A stretch of DNA of 64,000 nt. Source: Gammaproteobacteria bacterium (GTDB lineage Bacteria > Pseudomonadota > Gammaproteobacteria > JAABTG01). The stretch covers positions 1 to 64,000 of the forward strand of contig JAGNLM010000008.1 of NCBI GenBank assembly GCA_017999615.1. The letters run 5' to 3'. The notes beneath the pieces were generated by a model, which did no database searches, was not told the DNA's origin, and was given only the letters and a program-made list of their open reading frames with translations. Positions 35,645 to 44,446 of this stretch are shown here, piece after piece (position 1 is the first letter of the stretch; every line of letters starts with the position of its first letter). Both the position numbers and the translations under genes were made by a program.

Positions 35645-36157
35645 ATGGCGGACAAGGAGATCCAACTCGCAGCCCCGGCGGCACCGGCGGGTGGACGGCG
35701 CAAGGTCGTCCTGCTCGGCGCTGGCGCGGTCCTGCTCTTCCTGGGCGTGGGAGCGGCGGTGCTCTACTTCACCGGTTGGCTGCCCGGCCAGTGGCAAGCC
35801 GGCGCGGCGTCCTCCCAGGGGGCGAAGCCGGTCCGACGCGAGGCGGTGTACGTCTCCCTGGACCCGCCCTTCACCGTCAATCTGCAGGGGCACGGCCCCA
35901 CACGCTACTTTCAGGCCACCGTCGAGGTGTTGACGCGGGACCCTGCGGTCGAGGCGGCCCTGAAGCGCCACCTGCCGATCATCCGCAACGACCTGGTCAT
36001 TCTCTTCAGCAGCAAGGACGCCAAGGACCTGGCGTCGATGGAGGGCAAGGAGAGGCTGCGTGCCGAGGCCCTCGCCACGGTGAAGAAGGTGCTCGAGGGC
36101 GAGACCGGAACGGCCGACGTCGAGCAGGTGTTCTTCACCAGCTTCGTGATGCAGTAG
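35645..36157 (+). CDS. fliL: FliL, motor-associated membrane protein
   Basis: 170 aa. One membrane helix (~22-44, VVLLGAGAVLLFLGVGAAVL) is followed by a periplasmic domain with YVSLDPPFTVNLQGHGPTRY and VEAALKRHLPIIRNDLVILF, and VEQVFFTSFVMQ at the end. FliL rings surround the stator units and stabilise them. First gene of fliLMNOPQR. Confidence 0.95.
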   Translation: MADKEIQLAAPAAPAGGRRKVVLLGAGAVLLFLGVGAAVLYFTGWLPGQWQAGAASSQGAKPVRREAVYVSLDPPFTVNLQGHGPTRYFQATVEVLTRDPAVEAALKRHLPIIRNDLVILFSSKDAKDLASMEGKERLRAEALATVKKVLEGETGTADVEQVFFTSFVMQ

Positions 36158-36160
36158 CCC

Positions 36161-37180
36161 ATGCCCGCCACCGACATCCTGTCCCAGGACGAGATCGACG
36201 CGCTGCTGCACGGCGTCGACCAGGGCGAGGTCGAGACTGAGGGCCCCGGCGTTCCCGCCGGGGCGGCGGTGCGGCCTTACGATTTCACCAGCCAGGACCG
36301 CATCGTCCGGGGCCGGCTCCCGACCCTGGAGATGATCAACGAGCGCTTCGGGCGCCTGTTCCGGATCAGCCTGTTCAACCTGCTACGCCGTCTGCCGGAG
36401 GTCACGGTCGGCACGGTGCAGATGATGAAGTTCAGCGAGTACGTGCACTCGCTTTTCGTGCCGGCGAACATGAATCTGGTAAAGCTCCGGCCGCTGCGCG
36501 GGACCTCGCTGTTCGTGCTGGATCCGAAGCTCGTCTACATCGTGGTGGAGAACTTCTTCGGCGGGAGCGGACGCTTCCAGTCAAAGATCGAGGGGCGGGA
36601 GTTCACCGCCACCGAGATGCGGGTCGTCCAGCTGGTCCTCGAGCGCATGTTCCACGACCTGCGCGAGGCCTGGGCGCCCGTCCTCGACATCAGCCTCGAG
36701 TACGTCGGGTCCGAGGTCAATCCGCACTTCGCGAACATCGTCAGTCCGAGCGAAGTGGTCGTCACCACGGTGCTGCACGTGGAACTGGACGGAGGCGGAG
36801 GAGACCTGCACCTCACGCTGCCGTACTCCATGGTGGAGCCGATCCGCGACCTCCTCGACGCCGGGGTGCAGAGCGACCGTTCCGAGCGCGACGAGCGCTG
36901 GACCCGGACCCTGCGCGAGGAGCTGGAGTCGGCCAACGTGGAGATCGGAGTGACGCTGACCGAGGCGAGCCTCACGTTGCGCGAGCTGCTCGAGATGCAG
37001 CCGGGTGACGTCATCCCGGTGGAGATCCCGCCGCGGCTGGTGGCGCGGGTCGGCGAAGTGCCCGTCTTCTGGGCGAAATTCGGCACCTCGCGCGGAAAGC
37101 TGGCGCTCAAGGTCGAGCAGCCCGCGCGGCATGCCCGACCGGCAACGAGTGACTTGGACAGGGTGGCCATCGATGAGTGA
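36161..37180 (+). CDS. fliM: FliM, switch protein (CheY-P receptor)
   Basis: 339 aa. The N-terminal CheY-binding peptide ILSQDEIDALLHGV is intact, and GGSG appears in the middle domain (VENFFGGSGRFQSKIEGREF). The CheC-like middle domain and the C-terminal SpoA domain (LRELLEMQPGDVIPVEIPPR) are present. It forms the C ring with FliG and FliN. The intact CheY-binding peptide implies that chemotaxis genes exist elsewhere. Only 3 bp separate it from fliL. Confidence 0.97.
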   Translation: MPATDILSQDEIDALLHGVDQGEVETEGPGVPAGAAVRPYDFTSQDRIVRGRLPTLEMINERFGRLFRISLFNLLRRLPEVTVGTVQMMKFSEYVHSLFVPANMNLVKLRPLRGTSLFVLDPKLVYIVVENFFGGSGRFQSKIEGREFTATEMRVVQLVLERMFHDLREAWAPVLDISLEYVGSEVNPHFANIVSPSEVVVTTVLHVELDGGGGDLHLTLPYSMVEPIRDLLDAGVQSDRSERDERWTRTLREELESANVEIGVTLTEASLTLRELLEMQPGDVIPVEIPPRLVARVGEVPVFWAKFGTSRGKLALKVEQPARHARPATSDLDRVAIDE

Positions 37181-37610
37181 ACAGACGAAATCCCGGGAAG
37201 AGCTCATGGCCGCGGAGTGGGCCGAGTCCATCGGGCGGCAGGCGGACGCCGCGCCGGGCCCCTCCCCGAAACCACGTGCGGCGCGGGAGGCGAGCGTCGC
37301 GCGCGCCCCGCTGGAGGACCTTCGCGCGGACCCGGCGGTGCCCCCACGGGAGGTGAGCCTCGACGCGATCCTCGACATCCCCGTGAGCCTCTCCATGGAG
37401 ATCGGCAGGACCCGGATCAACATCCGTCACCTGCTGCAGCTCAACCAGGGCTCCGTCGTCGAGCTGGACCGCCTGGCCGGCGAGCCCCTTGACGTGCTCG
37501 TCAACGGCACGCTCATTGCCCACGGGGAGGTGGTGGTGGTGAACGAGAAGTTCGGCATCCGCCTGACGGACGTCGTGAGCGCGCACGAGCGCGTGCAGAA
37601 GCTGCGCTGA
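37173..37610 (+). CDS. fliN: FliN, switch protein
   Basis: 145 aa. The C-terminal SpoA domain (LDAILDIPVSLSMEIGRTRI, LNQGSVVELDRLAGEPLDVL, VNGTLIAHGEVVVVNEKFGI) is typical. A charged, flexible N-terminus of about 65 residues precedes it. It forms the bottom of the C ring and docks FliH. The ATG 37173 overlaps fliM by 8 bp. Confidence 0.96.
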   Translation: MSEQTKSREELMAAEWAESIGRQADAAPGPSPKPRAAREASVARAPLEDLRADPAVPPREVSLDAILDIPVSLSMEIGRTRINIRHLLQLNQGSVVELDRLAGEPLDVLVNGTLIAHGEVVVVNEKFGIRLTDVVSAHERVQKLR

Positions 37611-37627
37611 CGCGCCAGGGGATCGCC

Positions 37628-38077
37628 GTGCGGGCAATCATCACCGTGTTGGGGCTTGGCCTGTCGGGGCGCGCAGCCTGGGCGGGCGCGGCGACCTCCG
37701 CCGTCCCCCCGCCGGTACTGGACACGGGCCACGTGCTCTCCGTGCTCCTCGGCCTGCTGGCCGTGCTGGCGACCATCGCCGTCCTCGCCTGGGCCCTGCG
37801 CCACCTCTTCCGGGTGGGTGCGGGGGCCGAGGGGCTCGTGCAGGTCCTCGGCTCGACCTCGCTGGGGGCACGCGAGCGAGTGGTGCTGCTGCAAGTGGGC
37901 GGCGAGCAGATCCTGGTCGGCGTCGCGCCCGGGCGCGTGCAGACCCTGCACGTCCTCGACGAACCGGTGACGCTGCCTTCGCCGGGGGCGGCGCCGGGTT
38001 TCCATGCTCAGCTGGCCCGGTTCCTCGGGCGCCCGGCGATGGGGGAGCGCCGTGAGGTGGGGGAGCGCCGTGAATAG
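37628..38077 (+). CDS. fliO: FliO, export-gate assembly protein
   Basis: 149 aa. It has a signal-like N-terminus and one membrane helix ([20 protein letters not shown]). A small cytoplasmic domain follows ([36 protein letters not shown]). FliO helps FliP assemble. The start is GTG 37628. The last twelve residues contain GERREV repeated (an 18-bp tandem duplication), which also carries the fliP start region. Confidence 0.88.
   Translation: MRAIITVLGLGLSGRAAWAGAATSAVPPPVLDTGHVLSVLLGLLAVLATIAVLAWALRHLFRVGAGAEGLVQVLGSTSLGARERVVLLQVGGEQILVGVAPGRVQTLHVLDEPVTLPSPGAAPGFHAQLARFLGRPAMGERREVGERRE
38041..38073 (+). repeat. 18-bp tandem duplication over the fliP start
   Basis: GGGGGAGCGCCGTGAGGT at 38041-38058 is repeated at 38059-38073 (GGGGGAGCGCCGTGA). 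The unit holds a ribosome-binding site and a GTG codon in the fliP frame. So the duplication creates two possible fliP starts (38052 and 38070) and six extra residues in FliO. Confidence 0.85.
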
Positions 38078-38837
38078 GGGCCCCGCAGCCCTGGCGCCGG
38101 TCCTGCTGGGCCTCCTTCTCCTCGCAGCGTTGCCGTTCCCCGCGGGGGCGGCGGAGCCTGCCATCCCGGCCCTCGCCGTGACGACCTCGGGCGACGGTCA
38201 GCAGACCTGGTCGCTCAGTCTGCAGCTCCTGCTCCTCATGACGGTCCTGAGCGTGCTGCCCGCGGCGCTCATCATGATGACGTCGTTCACCCGCATCGTG
38301 GTGGTGCTGGCGATCCTGCGCCAGGCCCTCGGCACGACGACCACGCCGTCGAACCAGATCCTCCTCGGTCTCGCCCTGTTCCTCACGCTCTTCGTGATGA
38401 TGCCGGTCATAGACCGGGTGCGGGACGAGGCCCTGAGCCCGTACCTGGAGAACAAGGTCAACTTCACCGAAGCGCTGCAGCGGGCCGAGTCGCCGGTTCG
38501 CCGCTTCATGCTGAGCCAGACGCGGGAGACCGACCTCGCTCTCTTCGCCGAGCTCGCCGGGGCCGAGGCCATCGAGTCCGCGGAACAGGTCCCGTTCCGG
38601 GTCCTGATGCCGGCCTTCGTGACGAGCGAGCTGAAGACCGCGTTCCAGATCGGGTTCCTGATGTTCCTGCCGTTCCTGGTGATCGACCTGGTGGTGGCGA
38701 GCGTGCTCATGTCGATGGGCATGATGATGCTCTCGCCGCTGGTCATCTCGTTCCCCTTCAAGCTCCTGCTGTTCGTGCTGGTGGACGGCTGGGCGCTGGT
38801 CGTGGGAACGCTGGCCTCGAGCTTCTACGGACCCTGA
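38070..38837 (+). CDS. fliP: FliP, export-gate pore protein
   Basis: 255 aa. A signal peptide ([20 protein letters not shown]) leads to [40 protein letters not shown] and [20 protein letters not shown], the FliP family marks. Later [20 protein letters not shown] and [20 protein letters not shown] complete it. Five FliP subunits with FliR and FliQ form the export channel. GTG 38070 is chosen as the nearest start with GGGGGAG; GTG 38052 is an equally spaced alternative due to the duplication. Confidence 0.95.
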   Translation: MNRGPAALAPVLLGLLLLAALPFPAGAAEPAIPALAVTTSGDGQQTWSLSLQLLLLMTVLSVLPAALIMMTSFTRIVVVLAILRQALGTTTTPSNQILLGLALFLTLFVMMPVIDRVRDEALSPYLENKVNFTEALQRAESPVRRFMLSQTRETDLALFAELAGAEAIESAEQVPFRVLMPAFVTSELKTAFQIGFLMFLPFLVIDLVVASVLMSMGMMMLSPLVISFPFKLLLFVLVDGWALVVGTLASSFYGP

Positions 38838-38873
38838 AGGGGGAGTCTGCGGGCGTGCGGAGGGAGGCTGTCC

Positions 38874-39143
38874 ATGGGTGCTGACGCCGTTCTCAGCATG
38901 GGTCGCGGGGCCCTGGAGCTGGTCATCCTCCTGGTGCTGGTGCTGCTGGTGCCGTCGCTGGTCGTGGGTGTCCTGGTGAGCCTGTTCCAGGCGGCCACCC
39001 AAATCAACGAAATGACATTAAGCTTCATCCCTAAGTTATTGATAACAGTACTTGTCATGGTGCTTGCGGGCCCCTGGATGATCACCCTGGTGACCGACTA
39101 CACCCGCCGCGTGATGGAGGCCATTCCCTCCCTCATCGGGTAG
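38874..39143 (+). CDS. fliQ: FliQ, export-gate protein
   Basis: 89 aa with two membrane helices (ALELVILLVLVLLVPSLVVG and LLITVLVMVLAGPWMITLVT). SLFQAATQINEMTLSFIPKL between them is a FliQ mark. It forms the gate together with FliP and FliR. Codons at about 38998-39060 are distinctly A/T-rich compared with the flanks. Confidence 0.95.
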   Translation: MGADAVLSMGRGALELVILLVLVLLVPSLVVGVLVSLFQAATQINEMTLSFIPKLLITVLVMVLAGPWMITLVTDYTRRVMEAIPSLIG

Positions 39144-39176
39144 GGAGCGGCGCGGCCAGCCCACTGCCCGAGCCCC

Positions 39177-39950
39177 ATGACCCTGCCCGCCGACACCGTC
39201 TCGCTGCTCCTGGCGACCTGGCTCTGGCCGTTCCTGCGGGTGGCGGCCTTGCTGACGTCGGCCCCGCTCCTCGGAGCAAGCTACGTGAACCGGCGCGTCC
39301 GGCTTGCGCTTGCCTTCGCGCTGGCCCTGGTCCTCACCCCCCTGGTGGAGGCCCCGGCCGCCTCCCCGTTCTCGCTGGCGGGGTTGCTCCTCGGTGTGGA
39401 GCAGGTGGTCGTGGGACTCCTGATGGGATTCGCGGCCCACCTCATGCTGCTGGTGTTCGACCTCGCGGGGCAGCTCGTCAGCCAGACGATGGGCCTCGGC
39501 TTTGCGGCCATGGTGGACCCCGCGAGCGGTGCGCAGGTGCCGGCGGTGAGCCAGCTCTATCTCATCCTGACCTCTCTCGTGTTCGTGACGCTCGACGGGC
39601 ATCTCCTGCTGGTGCAGGTGCTCGCCCGCAGCTTCGAGGTGCTCCCCCTCGGGGCGAGCGTCGACCCGGGCGCGTTCCGGGAGCTGGCGATGCGTGCCGG
39701 GTGGGTGCTCGGGGCCGGGGCCCTCATCGCGCTGCCGTCGGTCACCGCGATGCTGCTCGTGAACCTCGCCTTCGGCGTCATGACCCGGACGGCGCCGCAG
39801 CTGAACCTGTTCGCGGTCGGCTTCCCCATCACCCTGATCATGGGCTTCGTGGTCATCCTGCTTTCGCTGCCCGGGGTCCTGTCCCAGGTGGAGGCCACCA
39901 CGACGGAGGTCCTGTCTTGGGCCCTCGAACTGGTGGGCGGGGGAGGCTAG
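39177..39950 (+). CDS. fliR: FliR, export-gate protein
   Basis: 257 aa, multi-pass membrane protein. WLWPFLRVAALLTSAPLLGA, FDLAGQLVSQTMGLGFAAMV and LLVNLAFGVMTRTAPQLNLF, then FAVGFPITLIMGFVVILLSL, are FliR hallmarks. It caps the FliP-FliQ helix in the export pore. Its stop TAG abuts the flhB GTG. Confidence 0.96.
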   Translation: MTLPADTVSLLLATWLWPFLRVAALLTSAPLLGASYVNRRVRLALAFALALVLTPLVEAPAASPFSLAGLLLGVEQVVVGLLMGFAAHLMLLVFDLAGQLVSQTMGLGFAAMVDPASGAQVPAVSQLYLILTSLVFVTLDGHLLLVQVLARSFEVLPLGASVDPGAFRELAMRAGWVLGAGALIALPSVTAMLLVNLAFGVMTRTAPQLNLFAVGFPITLIMGFVVILLSLPGVLSQVEATTTEVLSWALELVGGGG

Positions 39951-41105
39951 GTGGCCGAGCACGAAGACGGCCAGGAACGCACCGAACAGCCGACCGAACG
40001 AAGGCTGCAGCGGGCACGCGAGCAGGGACAGGTTGCCCGCTCCCGTGAGCTCGCGAACCTGGGCCTGCTGCTCACCGCCGCCGCCGGCCTGATGGCGCTC
40101 GGCCCGGCGACCCTCTCGGGCCTGGTGGAGATCGTCCGCCGGGGGCTCACTCCCAGCCGGGAGGTGCTGGCCGGGGGGGGCAGCGACCTTCTTTCGACCC
40201 TGGCCGCCACCGCCGCCGACGCCCTGTTCCTGCTCCTGCCCCTGCTCGCTGCCCTGCTGGTGGTGGCCGTTCTGGCGCCCCTCGCCCTCGGGGGGTGGAC
40301 GTTCTCGACCGAGGCCCTCGCCCTGAAGCCCGAGCGTCTGAACCCGGTGAAGGGGCTTGCCCGGGTGTTCAGCCTGAACGGCCTCGCGGAGCTCGCCAAG
40401 GCCCTCGCCAAGTTCACCGTGCTCGCCCTGACCGCCGGGTTGCTGCTCTGGCGGGACATGGGCTCGATCCTGTCGCTCGGCACGCAGGGGCTCGCGCCGG
40501 CGCTGAGCGGTGCGGCCTCGCTGCTGCTGAATTCGTTCCTCGTCCTGTGCGGCGCGCTCGTGTCCATCGCCGCGCTCGACGTTCCCTACCAGTACTGGCG
40601 CCACCACCAGCAGCTGCGCATGAACCGCCAGGACCTCCGGGAGGAGTTGAAGGAAACCGAGGGCAAGCCCGAGGTCAAGTCGCGGCAGAGGATGCTGCAG
40701 CGAGAGGTGGCGCGGCGCCGGATGATGCAGGAAGTGCCGCGGGCGGACGTCGTGGTGACGAACCCCACGCACTTCGCTGTCGCGTTGCGCTATCGCCCCG
40801 AGAGCATGGCCGCGCCCCGCGTGGTCGCCAAGGGTGCGGACCTGGTCGCCCAGCGCATCCGCGAGCTCGCCGCCGAGCACGGTGTGCCCCTGCTCAGCGC
40901 GCCTCCGCTCGCGCGCGCCCTCTACCACGGGACGCGACTCGGCCAGGAGATCCCCGCGGGTCTCTACCAGGCCGTCGCCCAGGTGCTTGCCTACGTCTAT
41001 GCCCTGCGCCGGCAGCGGCGGGAGGGAGGGGTCGCCCCGGTCCCGCCGACTGACCTGCCGGTGCCCGACGGGCACGCCGTGCGCGGCGAGGAGATCAGCG
41101 AATGA
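39951..41105 (+). CDS. flhB: FlhB, export substrate-specificity switch
   Basis: 384 aa. The N-terminal half has four membrane helices. The cytoplasmic half contains the self-cleaving motif NPTH (271-274, VVTNPTHFAVALRY). EDGQERTEQPTERRLQRARE at the N-terminus is a family mark. Cleavage between Asn271 and Pro272 allows the switch from hook to filament export. The start is GTG 39951, directly after the fliR stop. The end overlaps the flhA ATG (ATGA). Confidence 0.96.
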   Translation: MAEHEDGQERTEQPTERRLQRAREQGQVARSRELANLGLLLTAAAGLMALGPATLSGLVEIVRRGLTPSREVLAGGGSDLLSTLAATAADALFLLLPLLAALLVVAVLAPLALGGWTFSTEALALKPERLNPVKGLARVFSLNGLAELAKALAKFTVLALTAGLLLWRDMGSILSLGTQGLAPALSGAASLLLNSFLVLCGALVSIAALDVPYQYWRHHQQLRMNRQDLREELKETEGKPEVKSRQRMLQREVARRRMMQEVPRADVVVTNPTHFAVALRYRPESMAAPRVVAKGADLVAQRIRELAAEHGVPLLSAPPLARALYHGTRLGQEIPAGLYQAVAQVLAYVYALRRQRREGGVAPVPPTDLPVPDGHAVRGEEISE

Positions 41106-43183
41106 ACGCGACGCTTGTGCTGGGAAGCCTGCGGGAGGCCTCCCGCAACGGGCTCGGGGCCGCGGTCCTGATGCTCCTCATGCTGGCGATGGTGGTCGTC
41201 CCGCTGCCGCCACTGCTGCTCGACGTCCTCTTCACCTTCAACATCGCGCTCGGCCTGGTAGTGCTGCTCGGTACGGTGTACGTCCGAAGCCCCCTCGAGC
41301 TCGCGGCGTTTCCGACCGTGCTGTTGCTGGCGACCCTGCTCCGGCTCTCCCTGAACATCGCCTCGACACGCGTGGTCCTGCTGAACGGACACCAGGGTCC
41401 CGCGGCGGCGGGGCACGTGATCGAGTCCTTCGGAAACTTCGTGATCGGCGGGGACTACGCGGTCGGACTGGTCGTCTTCGTCATCCTGATCATCATCAAC
41501 TTCGTCGTCGTCACGAAGGGCGCGTCGCGCGTCTCCGAGGTGAGCGCGCGCTTCACCCTGGACGCGATGCCCGGCAAGCAGATGGCAATCGACGCCGACC
41601 TGAGCGCGGGTCTCATCACCCAGGACGAGGCGCGCCAGCGGCGGGCGGAGGTCTCCCAGGAGGCGGACTTCTACGGGGCGATGGACGGTGCCGGGAAGTT
41701 CGTGCGCGGGGACGCAGTGGCGGGCATCCTGGTGCTGCTGATCAACCTCATCGGCGGGATCGCCGTCGGCACGCTGCAGCACGGCATGGCCTTCTCGGAG
41801 GCCGGCCGGGTGTATTCGCTGCTCACCATCGGTGACGGTCTGGTCGCGCAGCTCCCTGCCCTGGTGCTGTCGACCGCGGCCGCCATCATGGTGACGCGGG
41901 TCTCCTCCAGCCAGGACATGGGGCAGCAGATCCTCGCGCAGCTCTTCGACCGCCCGAAGAGCCTCGCGGTGACTGCGGGCGTGGTGGGCGCCATGGGGCT
42001 CGTGCCCGGCATGCCGAATCTCGCCTTTCTCTCCCTCGCCGCGCTCGCGGGGGGGGCGGCGTGGCTGCTGCAGCGCCGGCGGCGGGAGGCGCGGGAGAAG
42101 AGCGCGTCGCTCGCCGCGGTGCCCGAGCCCGCTCCGGTCGAGCTCGGCTGGGAGGACGTGACCCCCGTCGACCCGGTCGGGCTCGAGATCGGGTACCGCC
42201 TCATCCCGCTCGTGGACAAGGCCCAGGGCGGCCAGCTCATGGGCCGGATCAAGGGGGTGCGCAAGAAGCTCTCCCAGGACCTCGGCTTCCTGGTTCCGTC
42301 GGTACACATCCGCGACAACCTGGACCTTGCGCCAGCCGCCTACCGGATCACGCTGCACGGGGTGGTGGTGGGCCGGGCGGAGGTGTTCCCGGACCGGGAC
42401 CTCGCGATCAACCCGGGGCAGGTGTTCGGTCGGCTCGAGGGGACGGCCGGACGCGACCCCGTGTTCGGGCTGGAGGCGGTCTGGATCACGCCGGACCAGC
42501 GCGACCAGGCACAGACCTTCGGCTACACCGTGGTGGATTCGGCGACGGTCATCGCCACCCACCTGAACCAGGTCCTGCAGGACCACGCGAGCGAGCTGCT
42601 CGGCTACGACGAGGTCCAGCAGCTCCTCAACCGCCTGGCCAAGACGGCGCCCAAGTTGGTGGAAGACCTCGTCCCGAAGCAGCTGCCCCTCGGAACCGTC
42701 GTGCGGGTGCTGCAGGGCCTGCTGGCGGAGCAGGTGCCACTGCGCGATCTGCGCACGATTGCCGAAACGCTGGCGGCCCAGGCGTCGAGGAGTCAAGAGC
42801 CTGCCGTTCTGACCGCCGCGGTGCGCGAAGCCCTGGCCTCCATGATTGTTCAGAATATCAATGGGTTGGAAAAAGACCTTCAGGTCATCACGCTCTCTCC
42901 AAAGTTGGAACAGTTGTTGCTTCAGTCTGCGCAGGCCGGGAACGAGGGGGGATTGGGTCTGGAGCCGGGTCTCGCGGAATCCCTGCAGCGAGGGATCCGC
43001 CAGTCCGCGCAGCGCCAGGAGGCGGTGAACCGCCCGGCGGTGCTGCTGGTGTCCCAGGCCCTGCGCAGCTTCCTCTCACGATTCGCCCGGCAAGTGACCC
43101 CCACGCTGCGGGTGCTGGCCTGGAACGAGGTGCCGGACGACAAAGAGGTCCGCATCGTGGCGACGGTGGGCGGGGCAGATTGA
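41102..43183 (+). CDS. flhA: FlhA, export-gate/docking protein
   Basis: 693 aa. The membrane half carries ATLLRLSLNIASTRVVLLNG and the FHIPEP-type segments FVVVTKGASRVSEVSARFTL and DAMPGKQMAIDADLSAGLIT. The cytoplasmic half (~330-693) is the docking platform for chaperone-substrate pairs. About 30 codons near 42840-42935 are A/T-rich and unlike the neighbours, but the protein remains in frame and family-like. Confidence 0.97.
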   Translation: MNATLVLGSLREASRNGLGAAVLMLLMLAMVVVPLPPLLLDVLFTFNIALGLVVLLGTVYVRSPLELAAFPTVLLLATLLRLSLNIASTRVVLLNGHQGPAAAGHVIESFGNFVIGGDYAVGLVVFVILIIINFVVVTKGASRVSEVSARFTLDAMPGKQMAIDADLSAGLITQDEARQRRAEVSQEADFYGAMDGAGKFVRGDAVAGILVLLINLIGGIAVGTLQHGMAFSEAGRVYSLLTIGDGLVAQLPALVLSTAAAIMVTRVSSSQDMGQQILAQLFDRPKSLAVTAGVVGAMGLVPGMPNLAFLSLAALAGGAAWLLQRRRREAREKSASLAAVPEPAPVELGWEDVTPVDPVGLEIGYRLIPLVDKAQGGQLMGRIKGVRKKLSQDLGFLVPSVHIRDNLDLAPAAYRITLHGVVVGRAEVFPDRDLAINPGQVFGRLEGTAGRDPVFGLEAVWITPDQRDQAQTFGYTVVDSATVIATHLNQVLQDHASELLGYDEVQQLLNRLAKTAPKLVEDLVPKQLPLGTVVRVLQGLLAEQVPLRDLRTIAETLAAQASRSQEPAVLTAAVREALASMIVQNINGLEKDLQVITLSPKLEQLLLQSAQAGNEGGLGLEPGLAESLQRGIRQSAQRQEAVNRPAVLLVSQALRSFLSRFARQVTPTLRVLAWNEVPDDKEVRIVATVGGAD

Positions 43184-43237
43184 TGCGCGGCGGCTCGTGA
43201 ACACGGACCGGCCGCGAAAGACCGAGGGGTGCCTGCA

Positions 43238-44446
43238 GTGAAGATCAAGCGCTACGTCGCGACCGACATGCGCCAGGCGCTGCGGACCGTCCGCGACGCC
43301 CAGGGACCGGACGCGGTGATCCTCTCGACCCGCAAGGTCGACGGTGGCGTCGAGGTGGTGGCCGCCATCGATTATGACGAGGCCGAGGCGCGGGCCAGTG
43401 TCGATCTCCCTCCCGTTCCCCCGCGTCCCCGTGCCGGGGCGGCGGAGGGCCGGGCGCCCGGCGCCCGGACGGTCCAGGCGTCGTCGGATGCGGGCGCGGT
43501 CGGGGGGGAGCCTCTCGTGAGTGCCTTGCGCGAGGAGGTGCGCTCCATCCGCGGCCTCCTCGAGCGGCAGCTCTCGGGGTTGGCGTGGGGCGAGTTGGGC
43601 CGCCGCCAGCCCCAGCGGGCCGCCCTGATCCGGCGCCTCGCGGAGCTCGAGATCCACCCACGGCTGGTGCGGGAACTGGTGGCCCAGGTTCCGGCCGCGA
43701 CCGACGTGGAGACCGCCTGGCGCCAGGCGATGGGCCTGCTTGCGCAGTGGCTGCCGGTCGGCGACGGCGACCTGCTGGACAACGGTGGGGTCGTGGCGCT
43801 CCTCGGGTCGACCGGGGTGGGCAAGACCACCACTGTGGCCAAGATCGCCGCGCGCTTCGCGATGCGCCATGGGGCCGAGCAGGTGGCTCTGCTGACCACG
43901 GACAGTCTGCGCGTCGGCGCGGTCGAGCAGCTGCGCACCTACGCCCGACTGATGGGCATGCCGGTGCGAGTCGTGGGCGCGAAGGAGGAGCTGCGCTCCG
44001 CGATCGACGACCTGGCAGGTCGGCGACTGGTGCTCATCGACACCGCCGGGATGAGCCAGCGTGACATCCGCCTCTCGGAGCAGCTCGCGCTGCTGCAGGG
44101 CGGTTCCCCCATGGTGCGCGCCTACCTCGTGCTGTCGGCGACGGCCCAGCGCTCTGCCCTGGAGGAAGTGGTCACGGCGTTTCGGGGCGCGCCCCTCGAA
44201 GGCTGCATCGTCACCAAGCTCGACGAGGCGACCGGGTTGGGCGGCGTGCTGTCGGTCGTGGTGGAGCAGCAATTGCGGGTGGCGTACGTGAGTGACGGGC
44301 AGCGGGTGCCGGAGGACCTGCGCCCGGCGCGAGCCCACCACCTCCTGACCAGAGCGGTGAGCGCAGTCCAACGCCAGGGACAGACCTGCGACGATGAATC
44401 CCTTGAACTCACTTTCGGTGCGCTCGGTGCAGCCGGCCAGCTCTAA
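43238..44446 (+). CDS. flhF: FlhF, SRP-type GTPase for polar flagellum placement
   Basis: 402 aa. N-terminal VKIKRYVATDMRQALRTVRD is the FlhF start, followed by a variable Pro/Ala-rich segment. The NG domain has LLGSTGVGKTTTVAKIAARF (G1), LLTTDSLRVGAVEQLRTYAR (G2), LVLIDTAGMSQ (G3) and GCIVTKLDEATGLGGVLSVV (G4). It recruits early flagellar parts to the pole. GTG 43238 is chosen over GTG 43229 because it gives the normal N-terminus and better distance to GAGGGG. Confidence 0.95.
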   Translation: MKIKRYVATDMRQALRTVRDAQGPDAVILSTRKVDGGVEVVAAIDYDEAEARASVDLPPVPPRPRAGAAEGRAPGARTVQASSDAGAVGGEPLVSALREEVRSIRGLLERQLSGLAWGELGRRQPQRAALIRRLAELEIHPRLVRELVAQVPAATDVETAWRQAMGLLAQWLPVGDGDLLDNGGVVALLGSTGVGKTTTVAKIAARFAMRHGAEQVALLTTDSLRVGAVEQLRTYARLMGMPVRVVGAKEELRSAIDDLAGRRLVLIDTAGMSQRDIRLSEQLALLQGGSPMVRAYLVLSATAQRSALEEVVTAFRGAPLEGCIVTKLDEATGLGGVLSVVVEQQLRVAYVSDGQRVPEDLRPARAHHLLTRAVSAVQRQGQTCDDESLELTFGALGAAGQL

